Shown here: positions 36,298 through 47,331 of the stretch, piece by piece
Position numbering within the stretch: the first letter of the stretch is position 1
Layout of the letters: each line of letters begins with the position of its first letter
Assembly (NCBI GenBank): GCA_002917775.1
Contig: KZ627160.1
Span: forward strand, 336,408-389,134
Length of the DNA: 52,727 bases
Direction: 5' to 3'
Source of the DNA: Glaciozyma antarctica PI12
Lineage: Eukaryota; Basidiomycota; Microbotryomycetes; Kriegeriales; Camptobasidiaceae
Notes under the pieces: model-generated
Seen by the model: only the letters and a program-made list of their open reading frames with translations
Database searches by the model: none
What the model was told of the DNA's origin: nothing
Program-made: the position numbers and the translations under genes

Positions 36298-37638
36298 ATG
36301 GCGCCGCCGCATCACCTACTCGTCGGTACCTTCAACACCAGCGCCCTATTCACCCTGGCTTTTGACCCAGTCCTATCGACCCTCACCGTCGTCTCCAAGA
36401 GCACCGCAACCGGCCCTCACTCCTGGCTCAACCTCAGCGTGCGTCCTCCCTTCCTCCCTCTGCGGCTCGCGCGCTGACCCTAGTAGCTCACCAGGCGGAT
36501 CACACGCGCTTGTACGCAACGACATGGACGACTCCACCCGGCCTAGCAGCCTACGCCATCTCCGCCTCCTCCCCTCCTGAAATCACCCTCATCAACGAGG
36601 TCGAGACGGCTTCGCGGTCAGGATACTGCTGCTCCTCCCCTATCGCCGTTTATTCCGCTGGAGGAGCTTCGGGCGAGGTGTTCAGGATTGATAAGGAGAC
36701 GGGAGGGTTTGCGGAGAAGATCCAGGACCTGGGATTCGTGGATCAGAGGGGCCAAGTTGACGATGGAGGTGTGATGGACTTTGGAGGATTGCGGCACGGA
36801 GCTCATTCGGCGGATCTGAGTCTGGATGGGAAGATACTCTACGTCGCGGATTTGTGAGTAGGCTAGTGGCGAGAGCGAGAGGGAGAACTGATGAGGATCG
36901 CAGAGGGCGGAACTGCATTTTCGTGTACCAGGTCAAGGAGGACGGCTCGCTGGAGCTCACGGAGAAGAGTGTTGCGACGAGGGAGGAGGACGCGCCGAGG
37001 CATGTTACGCCGCACCCGACTGGGCGGTATGTGTATTCGCTACAGGAGCACACGAGCATGGTCGACGTCTTTGAGGCACGTACGATTCCTGCTCGTCTTC
37101 CCGAGCTTCGCATTTACCAACCCTCGCTACAGCTCATCGACAACAAGCGTCTAGAATGGCGTCAAGGCGTCAAGATCATCCCCTCCGGTCCGTCCCTCCG
37201 TCCCTCCGTCCCTCCGTCCCTCCGTCCCTCGTCCCTCTAACCCCTCTTCAGAACTCTCCCGCAAGCTATTCTGGGCCGACGAAGTCCGGCTCTCCCCCTC
37301 AGGCCACTACCTCTTCGCCTCGACCCGCGGCCTCGTCCCCTCTCAAAAAGGCTACGTAGCCGCTTTCTCCGTCCTCCCGAAGAACCTCCTCGACCTCCGA
37401 AGAAACTCTCGACCTCTGGGAAACTCCTACGTCGGGCGGATGGGCGAACGCAATTGAGCCGGCTCCGACGACCGTCAGTGCGGAGGGAGCGGAGGGAGAG
37501 GAATGGATCGCATTGACGGATTCGGAGGAGGGGTTGGTGATGGTGCTTGGGTGGGATGGGAAGAGGTTCAGGGAGGTGGCGAGGACGACGTTGGAGGGGG
37601 GAGCGGGGGCGGCGACGGCGGTGTGGTTGACGCTTTGA
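36298..37638 (+). CDS. (Carboxy-)cis,cis-muconate cyclase, beta-propeller type
   Basis: Eukaryotic muconate lactonising enzyme of the seven-bladed propeller family (6-phosphogluconolactonase-like fold), converting muconate or 3-carboxymuconate to its lactone. The start is ATG 36298 (MAPPHHLLVGTFNTSALFTL). Typical stretches: HSWLNLS, DHTRLYATTWTTPPGLAAYA, GLRHGAHSADLSLDGKILYV then ADLGRNCIFVYQV, APRHVTPHPTGRYVYSLQEH, RKLFWADEVRLSPSGHYLFA then STRGLVPSQKGYVAAFSV, and WETPTSGGWANAIEPAPTTV near the end. It stops at TGA 37636-37638. Near 37375 the frame moves by one base without splice sites. An intron at 37188-37251 carries an 8-bp minisatellite. Whether the substrate is muconate or carboxymuconate cannot be told; the adjacent dioxygenase is consistent with muconate. 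Confidence 0.85.
37191..37237. repeat. Intronic 8-bp minisatellite (CGTCCCTC)n
   Basis: Nearly six tandem copies of CGTCCCTC fill most of a 64-base intron of the muconate cyclase gene, between its donor (37188) and the CTAAC branch point (37236-37241 area). Confidence 0.9.
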
Positions 37639-38021
37639 GAGGGGATGGAGCTCGTTGCCAATGGTGGTTTTCGAGTCTTTTTCGAATTTGGCATTTTCGG
37701 TCCTTCCTGCTCGCTGCTCGCTGCTTTGTCCCGGAGTCTGTGTATCTTCAAGAGGTGCGAAAGCAGCTGGGACTCTACTTCGTAACCAGAATCACGAAAA
37801 ATCCTCGGAGATAGCCTTGACGCGCTCATCGCGACTACTTCTCGGAGCTGTCCACGCCGAACTTTCTCTTTCTCCTTCTCTGATCTCGACGCCGACCTCA
37901 CCACACCACGCCGACCAGCTCAGCTCCACCCTCCACCTCTGGCGCCGCCATCCCTCTGCACCCGCTCCGCCCGCACAAGTCGACCCCTCTCAAGTTAGCA
38001 CCTCCCACCCCCAAACGCGCG
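37639..38021. other. Intergenic region, cyclase to lipase
   Basis: 383 bases between two plus-strand genes; CT-rich toward the lipase start, typical of leaders here. No gene is seen. Confidence 0.4.
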
Positions 38022-40175
38022 ATGGACGACCCTCTCCCCCCGCCTCTCTCCCCCTCCCCACCGGACTCCAACCCGCCCAAACGACACTCCTTCTCCGAGC
38101 CTTCGTCCCAGAGCTTCCCCGCCTCCAAAGCGTTCCTCCTCAAAGCGAAACGCCGTCTCTCCGAGCACCGTCCCTCGGTCTCCCTCCCCAACCTCCGGAA
38201 CCTCGGCCTCGAGAGCCAGAAGATGCTTCCCAAGTTCCTACAAGCTTCTGAACCTGTTGCGCCTATGCGTGCAAGCTCGGTCGCGCCTACGCACCACCGA
38301 GAAGTAGGTCCCCCTCCTCGTGTAGCACGCGCGTTTGCTGACTCGACGCGCAGAATACGGCCCTTCACGCGCTGTTCGACACCCTCCCTACCCTCCCCGC
38401 ATTCCGTACACCCTCTCTCCCTGCATTCCCTAAGAACCTCGGCTTCACGACCCCCAACATCTTCCGCAACACCGACTCTGAGGATCCCTCGCCTACGCCT
38501 TCACCGCCGAACGGGGAGAAAGAACCGAGTAATGATCCGCTCAAGAGGCTCAGTGGGAATGTGGTGGTGATGGGAGGGTATCGGGGGAGTATCTTGAGGG
38601 ATGCGAAGACGGGGAAGAGGCTTTGGATTCCGCTGAGGGTCGGGTTTGGGCTGAGGAAACCGCAATTGGGGCTGGGGCTCACTGATGAGGTTTGTTTATT
38701 CTTTTGATAAGGAGGAGGAGGGAGCTGAGACGTTCGTTCGGCTAGGATGAACTTCGGTCGACGGAGACGGTCGTCGCTGGACGGATGGTGATGGCGATTG
38801 CGGGAGTGATTGATTTCGGGAAACGACTCAAGGACAAGCTCAAGTCTCTCGAGATCTCTACCACCGTGGACGCCAAGTCAGTCCCATCCAAACCCTCGTG
38901 CGTCTTTTTTTGCGCGTCTTCGGGCGACCGTTCGCTGACCTTGTTCTGCAGGCTCCACTTTCACAATTGGGGCTACGACTGGCGAAGACGGCTAGAGCTT
39001 AGCAGTGCGGAGCTGGTGGTCTACCTCGAGAACCTCAAAGCAGAGAGCGCGGCGCGAGGGGAAGGAATCGCCAGGACTGGCGAAGGCGCGACCGTCATCG
39101 CTCACTCGGTGCGTCCTCTTACCTCCGCTTCCAAGAAATGAATCTGACTTGCGATCTCTGCAGATGGGAGGTCTCGTCGCACTCCATGCCCTGGCTTGCG
39201 CCAGCGACCCGACCATCTTCCGAGGCATCATCTTCGCAGGAACTCCGTTTCAAGGCTGCGTCAACATCCTCTCGCCCCTTCGTCGCGGAGACAGCTTTCG
39301 CTTCAATCGCGAGATCTGCAGTCCCGCCGTCGTCTTCTGTACGTCTTCATTCCACGATTTGGCGAAGAACCGCACTAACCTCCCTTCTTCAGCGATGCGA
39401 TCCTCGTTCTACTTCCTCCCCCTCTCAGGCCAATGCTTCGAAACTCCCGATGGCGAAGAACTACCCGTCGACTTCTTCTCCCCTCAAGCATGGTCAGACT
39501 ACAACGTCTCTCCTCTCGCCTCAGCCCTCCTCGACCCCGAAGGCGAAGCGAAGGAGCGTCTCCGTCGTCAAAATCGTCTCGAAGCGCAGAGAGCTTCGGA
39601 AGGAGGGGATATCCTCGAACCGAACCTGGCGGCGCAGGAGGGGGACGAGGAGGATGATGAGGAGATTGAGGTGGATGGGGAGGAGGAGCCTGAGAGTGCG
39701 GAGAACAGGTCTCCGCCGCCGAGTCCGCCGAATGGGATGGGAACATCGTCGGATGAGGAAATCAGGTCGTATCTCTCTACGACGCTGCAGCGAGTGCAGA
39801 AGGTGCGTTCTCCTCATTCCTCTCGCGTTCGTCGCTGACGGATCTTCGCAGTTCCACGCCGAGCTTACCGACTTCTACAACCCCTCCAAATCCCACCTCT
39901 ACCCACCCATGGTCATTCTCACTTCCCGCAAGACGCCCACAGTCCGAGGAGTCCTCTCACCAACCTACGAATCTATCAAGACAGGCCACTACGAGCACCT
40001 CCTCTTTGGCGAAGGGGACGGAATCGTCCTTTATGAGAGTGCGAAGGAACTTCCTGGAGGAGAAGGGAGGTGGAGCAGGCATTTGAAGGGGGTCGAGGAG
40101 AGCTCGCATGGGCATGTGAGCTTGTTGGGGGACTTGGGAGGCGTGAGGAGGTGCTTGGACAAGCTGTATGGGTGA
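38022..40175 (+). CDS. Lipase/acyltransferase-like alpha/beta hydrolase (PGAP1/LCAT-like)
   Basis: The start is ATG 38022 ([19 protein letters not shown]). A disordered basic N-terminus (about 100 residues) precedes VVVMGGYRGSILRDAKTGKR and LWIPLRVGFGLRKPQLGLG, a pattern seen in LCAT-like lipases, where a strand leads to the oxyanion region. The nucleophile elbow is ATVIAHSMGGLVALHALACA (Ser in A-H-S-M-G-G), followed by FRGIIFAGTPFQGCVNILSP. The acid and His regions appear as PPMVILTSRKTPTVRGVLSP, GEGDGIVLYESAKELPGG and SSHGHVSLLGDLGGVRRCLD. A strongly acidic insert (EEDDEEIEVDGEEEPE) lies before the C-terminal part. It stops at 40173-40175. Substrate unknown; a phospholipid or other ester is likely from the family. 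Confidence 0.8.
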
Positions 40176-40370
40176 GGGAGGTCGCTTTAGGTGTGATTGT
40201 TGAACCGTACATAGTCAGTAACACAGTGTTGTATCAACAGCATTCGTACTCGCAAGACTTGCCCGTCGTCGAGGGAGTGGAGAGCCAGTTTGAGATTTAC
40301 CCAGCCGGAGTTCCGCGAAATCGACCTCGCTCTCTCCCTCCTCCAAGTCTCCCTGCAGCGTCACCCTGGG

Positions 40371-41580
40371 ATGCTTCGTCACCAAGGGACCTTCCGCTTC
40401 CCCACCTCCTCCTCCGCCCCGCCCAAAACCCCATCTGCCCCCCGAACTCATCCTTGCAATTCTCACACTCGCTCTCTCTCGCTCGTGCCTCCCCGACCGC
40501 GTCCGTCTCCTTTGTCGCTACTCTCGCATTTCCAGGTTTATTAAGACGTGGGCTCGAGGCGAGCTTCTGGCGATGCCGCTGCTGAGAAGTCCGAGGGCTG
40601 CGGAGGGGTGGATGGAGCTTGTGAGCGGAGAGGGGGAGGAAACGAGGGCGAGGAGGGAAAGGGTTAAGGTAATCAAGCTTTGGGATACGGAGTCCAGTGT
40701 GAGTCGTGCGTTCCTCTCTATACGAACTACGCTGAGGGCACCTTTGGAACGTCGCAGGGGCAGAACCGGTTTAGCAGGTGGGAGGTAGGGAAGTTCGACG
40801 CCCGAGCCCTTCTCCGTTTCTGTCCCAATCTGCAACAGCTGTACCTCAGTCGTCTCGCGGACGTACAGCCGCGAGATTTGCAAGCTCGAAGTGCGTCTAC
40901 CTCGAGCGTGTTCTCCTTCTTGCTCACCCAGTTTTTTTGCAGACCTCCACTCGCTCCACCTCGCCGACATGATTATCCACTCTCGACCCTCTCAAAATTA
41001 CTCTTTTCCCTTCCTCACCCATCTCTCCCTCCGTGGCATCACTTTCAGCTCCGGCTCGCCACCCTCCTCCTTCATCAGCCCGTCTTGCCTCCCCGCCCTC
41101 ACCTCTCTCCTCCTCCTCCACCGTTCGCCACTCCTTCCAAACTCCACTATCGAAGCGGCATTCCTCACCATCGCATCTTAGCTCCAAACCGTCTTTCTCA
41201 GCCCGAACGAGCTGACGATCGCTCCCTCGCTGGCGCTCTGCACTTCCCTCGTCGGATTCACCTCTTCCGCCTTTTGTCTCCCCGCATTCCTCGCATCACT
41301 TCCTCGACCGCCAAAATACCTTAACCTCGCAACTCATCGTTCGACCGACGCCTCTCTCGAAGCCCTTGTTTCCAACGCGGAGTGGAGCAGCGAGCTTCAT
41401 GAGCTGTGGCTTCCTCCACCGCCGCAGGGACCGGCGTGGATTAGGCTGAGAATTGTTTGCGAGGAGAGAGGGGTTTATTCGCAGCGGTGGAAGGGCAGGG
41501 GAGGTGTGGAGGTATGGTTTGGGGCCTTTTCGGAAGAGGTGAAGAGGAGCGAGAGGGGCCGAGATCGTGGTGCGGAATGA
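40371..41580 (+). pseudogene. F-box/LRR gene with a frame change and a nonsense codon
   Basis: The region codes an F-box-like start (PPELILAILTLALSRSCLPD, then RFIKTWARGELLAMPLL), and, after two good introns, leucine-rich repeats (LRFCPNLQQLYLSRLADVQP, NLHSLHLADMIIHSRPS, FLTHLSLRGITFSSGS). ATG 40371 opens MLRHQGTFRFPTSSSAPPK in a frame that differs by one base from the F-box frame; the switch falls on a C6 run at 40438-40443. TAG at 41179-41181 then interrupts an otherwise continuous frame: before it AAFLTIAS, after it LQTVFLSPNELTIAPSLALC and ALVSNAEWSSELHELWLP, up to TGA 41578-41580. CAG to TAG would explain it. It may be a recent pseudogene, a sequencing error, or a read-through case. Confidence 0.65.
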
Positions 41581-42104
41581 GCTGGGTTGTCGAGCGGGAG
41601 CTTGGAGACTAGGATGGAGGGGAAGGATACTGGAATTGAGGGAAGCTTGTTTTCGATGTCGTGAGGCTAGCAGGGAGAGCCTGAAGCTTGCGAGCGACAA
41701 TCAACGCGTCCTCGCTTCGCAGGAGGGAGGTGGCTCGGTTCTGGGTTGCCTCTCTCGCTAGATTCTCTCCGAGCTGAGCACTGATCACCCACAGTTATCT
41801 GACGTGATTGCCAGTCAAGATTCCAGTCAACACGGTCCGACGTCGTTGCCTCAAGGCAATCTGGCGAGCTGAGGGAGAGCGAGCTTCCGACTTGCCACTC
41901 GCAGGTGTCGAGTTCGACTGCGCTCTCGCCGTCGCTTCTCCTCCTCTTGTCTCCTCCATCGTTTTTCTCATCAGCGCTTCAGCCGCCACTGAAAGACAGG
42001 AGTCAAAGACTCGAAGTACCCGAGTTCCGGTTCCTCCGTTCCCTCCTGCTCTCCCTCCTCCAGTCGACCGCGAACAGCAACACACTCCAGGAGAGAAGGA
42101 CGTG
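41581..42104. other. Upstream region of the Lon gene
   Basis: 524 bases between the damaged F-box gene and the Lon start. A minus frame (41795-42118) and a plus frame (41808-42155) overlap, without domains. The part near 42000-42100 is the likely Lon leader. Confidence 0.4.
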
Positions 42105-45100
42105 ATGGCGAGCATCACCTACAACATCCCAAGCCCTCTACCGATCCTTACGTGAGTCCTCGTCCGAAGCTCACGAACGTACGCTCACCTCCTCCCCGCT
42201 CTCCAGTCTCCCAGCCGGCCAGATCCTCTTCCCCTCCCTCGTCCTCTCGATATCTATACAACGCCCCGATTCGATCAAGCTCCTGCAGTCACTCCTCCGA
42301 GTGCGTTCTCAGTCCCTCCCGATACGGCCTCCCCGCTGACGACCGATCCTCAGGAAACCGAGCAGGCGCCAGGGAACAAGCCGCTCATCCTCGGCTGCGC
42401 TCCTCTCAAGGCATCGGCGGACGCAGGTGGCGATGGAGGGATCGTGGTGCGCAAGGCGATCAAGGGGGCACTGGTCACGCCACCGGCCAGCGATGACGAG
42501 AGCGACAAGCCGGGGAAGGAGGACGCCTTCAGGGTTATCAACGTACCGAGCGATGCGGGCAAGGGAGCTGCTGTTGGAGGGAAGCCCAACACGGACGGCA
42601 TCTTCGAGTGTACGTCCTCCGATCCCTCTTATCCGCTCGCAGCTCACCCCGCCCATCTCAGACGCGACTGCCGCTCGTATCATCCGCCTCGAGCGTATCT
42701 CCTCAGGCGGCTTCCTCGCTGTCGTCGAAGGACTCTCGAGGATCCACATCGATTCGTTCACCCCTCACAGCTCCTTTCACGAAGCACACATCACGCTCCT
42801 CCCTTCCTCCCCTCTCCCCGTCTCCTCCGCCTCCCTCCTCCCCTCCCTCCAATCGATCTCCTCGACCCTCCTCGCCACACTCACCACCACCGCTCCCCTC
42901 CCTCCACTACTCTCTCGCAGGCTCAAGGCGTTCGTCGCCTCCCTCTCCCTCGCTACCGCCCCACCACTCGTCGATGTCCTCTCCGCTTCGATCCCCTCCT
43001 CCTCCACCGGCCTCAGTTTCGAGGATAAGCTTGCGCTTCTCGCGGCTATCGATCCTGTCGAGCGCGTCGAGCTCGGGATCGAAGTCTTAGGCAAGGTCGA
43101 GGAGGGATTGCGATTGAAGAAGCGGATCGGGGAGAAGGTCGAAGCGAGCTTGGGGAGGAGGCAGAGGGAGTACCTCCTTCTTCAGCAGCTCAACGCGATC
43201 AAGCAGGAGTTGGAGGAACTGGCGGCGAAGGATGGAGCGGGAGGGATGGTCGGCAAGGCGGGGGGGCAGAAGAAGCCGAGTGCTGGTGGGGACGAGGACG
43301 ACGAGGAGGATGATATGGCCGAGTTGGAGAAGAAAGTCAAGAAGAAGAAGTGGACCGAGGAGGCGCGCAAGGTTGCTGTGAAGGAGCTCAAGCGGCTCAA
43401 GAAGAGTCCGCCGCAGGGAGCTGAGCATGGTGTGATTCGTGAGTTCGTGCTTGCTGTGGGAAGGTCGGAGCTGATTTATTTCTGCAGGAAACTACCTCGA
43501 TTGGCTTCTCGCACTCCCTTGGGCCGACTCGACTCCTCTCCCTCTCTCGCGCGACTTTATCAACGCCGCTCGCACGAAGCTCGACGAGGATCACTACGGT
43601 CTCGGTACGTTCGTCCCTCCCCTCTCCATACCTCGCTGACTCCTCGCCCGCAGACAAGATCAAGAAACGTCTCCTCGAATGGCTCGCAGTCCTCCGTCTC
43701 CAGCAAGAGCAATGGGACACCGACAACCCCACTCTCGCCCCTCCTCTCCCAGCCACCACCGCCGTCGTCTTGCGCGACCCCGACATGCCTCACATGCGTC
43801 CCCTCGCGCCACCGAAGATGCTCTCCCACCCTCCACCGTCCCCCTCCCCTTCTCTACTTCCGCAGCGACCAAGCCGAGGGACAAGGGACCGATCCTTCTC
43901 CTCTGCGGACCGCCGGGAACGGGCAAGACGAGTATCGCGAGGAGTTTGGCGGAGGCGATGGGGAGGAAGTTTCATAGGATCTCGCTCGGGGGCGTTAGAG
44001 ACGAGGCGGAGATCAGGGGGCATAGGAGGACGTACGTCGCGGCGCTTCCGGGAGCTTTGGCGCAGGCGTTGAGGAAAACGGGGGTCAACAACCCTGTTAT
44101 CTTGTTGTGAGTTCCTTTTCTCAAGTTCGGGATGGGGAGAAGCTGATGCAGGTGCAGGGACGAGATTGATAAGCTCGGGATGAGCTCGACGCATGGAGAT
44201 CCGGCGGCGGCTTTGCTCGAAGTCCTCGACCCGGAGCAGAACCACAGCTTCACGGATCACTACTTGGGTATCCCGTGCGTCGTTTTCTATCCTTGGTTTG
44301 GGGGACGGTCGACTAACGAAAGCCGCTTCGCAGCCTCGACCTTTCTGGAGTCCTCATCATCGCGACCGCCAACTCGCTCGACACGATCTCTGACCCTCTC
44401 TACGACCGAATGGAGGTCATCGAACTCTCCGGCTACGTCGTACGTTCCCTCGCTTCCCGCAGACTCGTCTCCGAGACTGACTGCTCTGACCGCAGCACGA
44501 CGAGAAGCTCCACATCGCACGACAGTACCTCATCCCCAAGCAGCTCAAAGCGAACGTCCTCCCGGCTCCTCTCCTAACCATGAACGACGACACCCTCCTC
44601 CACCTCATCACCTCCTACACGCGCGAAGCCGGCGTCCGCTCTCTCGAACGCGAGCTCGGAGCCGTTTGTCGCTCCAAGGCGGTCGATTATGCTGAAGCGA
44701 GGGATCGGGCGGAGGAGGGAGGGGAGGGGAGGAAGGGGGATGTCGAGAAGTGGGGGTATACGGCCGAGGTTGGGAGGGAGGATCTGGTGAGGATACTCGG
44801 GATTGAGAAGTACGAGCCGGAGATGATGGATCGCGAGAGCTTGGTCGGAGTGTCGACGGGGTTGGCGTATCAGGGATCTGGGAACGGGGGGATCTTGCGT
44901 GCGTTCTCGTTCCCTCTCTCGCTTTCTGGGAGGAAGCTGACGCGGGAAGGACAGATATCGAATCGACGAGCATGCCCGGTACCGGCTCCTTCGTCCTCAC
45001 TGGCCAACTGGGCGCAGTCATCTCTGAATCTGCCCACCTCGCTTTCGCCTGGGTGAAATCGCATGCCTACGAGCTTGGCATCACGCCCTCCCGCACCGAG

Positions 45101-45573
45101 GACGTCTTCAAGACTATCGACATTCACATCCACCTCCCCGCGGGGTCGATTCGCAAGGACGGTCCGTCGGCGGGCGTGGCGATGGTCGTTGCGATCGTTT
45201 CGCTTATGAGGAAGATTCCAGTCTTGAAGGGCGTGGCCATGACGGGGGAGATTACGCTCAGGGGGAACGTTACGCCTGTCGGTGGGATCAAGGAGAAGGT
45301 ACGCTCGTTTCTCTCCCTCTCGAACGCTCGCTGACTCTCTCTCAGGTCCTCGCCGCTCATCGCGCAGGGATTCGCACCCTCCTTCTCCCGTACAAGAACG
45401 AGAAGGACGTGACGGCTGACCTCCCGGCGTCGGTCAAGACGGAATTGACGTTCATTTACGTGAGGTCGATTTGGGAGGCGTTGGAGGGGGCGTTTGGAGG
45501 GCAGCTGTGGGAGGGGAGCGAGGGGGAGCGGTTGAGGGGGAGGGTTGTGGGAGGGTTTGAGAGTAGGTTGTAG
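42105..45573 (+). CDS. LONP2: Peroxisomal Lon protease (ends in SRL)
   Basis: ATP-dependent AAA+ Ser-Lys protease for peroxisomal protein quality control. The start is ATG 42105 ([16 protein letters not shown]) with no mitochondrial presequence. The N-terminal substrate domain ([20 protein letters not shown]) is followed by a coiled coil ([20 protein letters not shown]), then [20 protein letters not shown] and [20 protein letters not shown]. Walker A is [19 protein letters not shown], then [20 protein letters not shown] and Walker B VILLDEIDKLG, followed by [19 protein letters not shown]. In the protease domain the catalytic Ser lies in [19 protein letters not shown] and the Lys in [14 protein letters not shown]. 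The C-terminus is GGFESRL, a PTS1. Between about 43780 and 43860 the frame changes by one base without splice signals. Confidence 0.92.
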
Positions 45574-45687
45574 GAAGGTCGATAGTGTTGAATGGATTCC
45601 CGTTGCTTGCGCACGATGGGAGAGGAGAAAGTACGTAGCCAACAAAGTCTTTTCAAGCCAAGTCAAGCGCCAACCACCTCCTCCTCC

Positions 45688-47331
45688 TCAAAGCCCCTTG
45701 TCCAGCTCCATCGTCATCCACCAGTACAACCTCCCCAGCTCGCTCTTGCGCACCTTCACACAATGGTTGCACTCATCCCTCCCATCCTGCTGGAGCTCAG
45801 CGTGCTCCATCGTATCCGCCCCATTACTCCAAGCAGTGGTCTCGTAGACCCTCATAACCGCCGCTATGCTCGCCTTCGTGCAAGTACGGAATTGTCCCTT
45901 GAAATCACGCGATACAAGTGCAGTGACGTGATCGATTGAGACTTCGAGGTGTTCGACGAGACGCTGTCGACGCGCTGCGAAGACGGCAGTCTGAAGAAAG
46001 CTTCGTCAGGTTTAATCGAATTGGCACAGGCGAGCCTACGTACGAGGTGGTCGACGGCAGAGGAGAGCGTAGGATAGATGATCTGCGCTTGGCGAGCGTA
46101 GTCGAGGATCTGTCTGGTGTAATTGAGGCGCTGGAGGACGCGGTGGAGGGACCGGTGACGGAGAGCGGGGAAGTCGTGCGAGTCGGCGAACAGGAAGGCG
46201 TAGAGGTTGCGCTTGAGATCGTTGGCTGACACCTTGCTGCGAGGATGTCAGTTGAGCGAAACGGGGGAGGCGAAGCGAGAAGACGCACGAGAAAGCGTCG
46301 CGCACGGCGTCAATTCCGCGAGTGACCTGCGAAATTCGTCAGCTTGGTATCAGCTCGACAGTGGAAGTAAGACGCACTCCCCATCCTTCGAAGACTGCAA
46401 CGACTTCCCACGTATGCGGGAAGTTGAGCTTGAAGGGTCCGACGGAGTCCAGATTCGCCAGGTACGGAACGACGACGTTCAAGATGGACGAGTCCTCCCA
46501 CATGGCCTTCTCAATACGAAGCTCCGGGGTGTAGGTGAAGAAGGGCTTCTTGGCTCCGTCGAAGGCCAATTGCGTGAGGAGGTACGCGACTCCGCTGGAG
46601 GAGGGTCAGTCGGTTCCGCAGCGAGGAAAGAGGGAGAGGACGTACTCGGTCGAGCGCAGGAGGACTTGAGGATCCAGCTCGAACCAAGGCGTGAGTTGCG
46701 GCGACATGGCGCCAGTGATCTTCTCCCTGGAGGATTGCAGTCAGCGGGAGAGCACCAGGGGGTCAAGAAAGAAGGCTCATTCGGGCGCGTCGTCCACGAC
46801 CTGATCGGGAACAGAGTCGCGGGTGTCAAGTTTGAGCTTGTCCGAAGCCGTGGGCCTGAGTTCGACCGAAGGGCGGCCTCCGCTGCTTGGAGCTGAGAGT
46901 CAGCGCTCCGACCAGAGTCCGTCGACGGGCGAGGGGTTCAAGCGAAGGCGACTCACTCAGTCTGCTCGAGCATACTCTCGTTGACGACTGAGTGGTCGAG
47001 TCGCTCAATGGAGGACTGCTCGAAGATCGAACGCACTCCGCTGTTAAGGAGGAGGTCAGTATGGAGACTTGGGCGAGGAGGGGACGGGAGGACGCACTCG
47101 GTGGAGCTGACGGCGTCTTCGGAATCTGAGGAAGCCAGTGAGGCTACGACCTGGGTGGAGAATCCGTACGCCATGCTGTGAAGAAGCGAATGAGCGAACA
47201 GTAGCGCGAGCGGTCCAGCGACGTGCAGGGGACGGGACTGACTCGACGTATTTCTCCTCGCTCGAGCTGGTGATGGAGAGGTTGTCGTCCTCTGACCTTC
47301 TGCAGTACGTCGTGGAATCCATTTGGGTCAT
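45688..47331 (-). CDS. Unrecognised multi-exon protein
   Basis: I do not recognise the family. From ATG 47331 the exons read MTQMDSTTYCRRSEDDNLSI, MAYGFSTQVVASLASSDSED, SGVRSIFEQSSIERLDHSVV, then LTPWFELDPQVLLRSTE, GVAYLLTQLAFDGAKKPFFT, EDSSILNVVVPYLANLDSVG, FPHTWEVVAVFEGWG, VSANDLKRNLYAFLFADSHD, HRVLQRLNYTRQILDYARQA, TAVFAARRQRLVEHLEVSID, AAVMRVYETTAWSNGADTM and LGRLYWWMTMELDKGL, ending at TGA 45688-45690. About 380 residues, largely helical by eye, with a Ser/Glu-rich N-terminus. No signal peptide or membrane segment is seen. The consistent splicing at about nine introns and non-repetitive sequence support a real gene. It is divergent from the MDH gene. Confidence 0.7.

Noticed and set aside
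41110-41182. TAG 41179-41181 as an intron acceptor
   Set aside because: The only nearby GT (41120s) would give a 59-nt intron in the wrong phase, and the repeat reads naturally across the TAG position.
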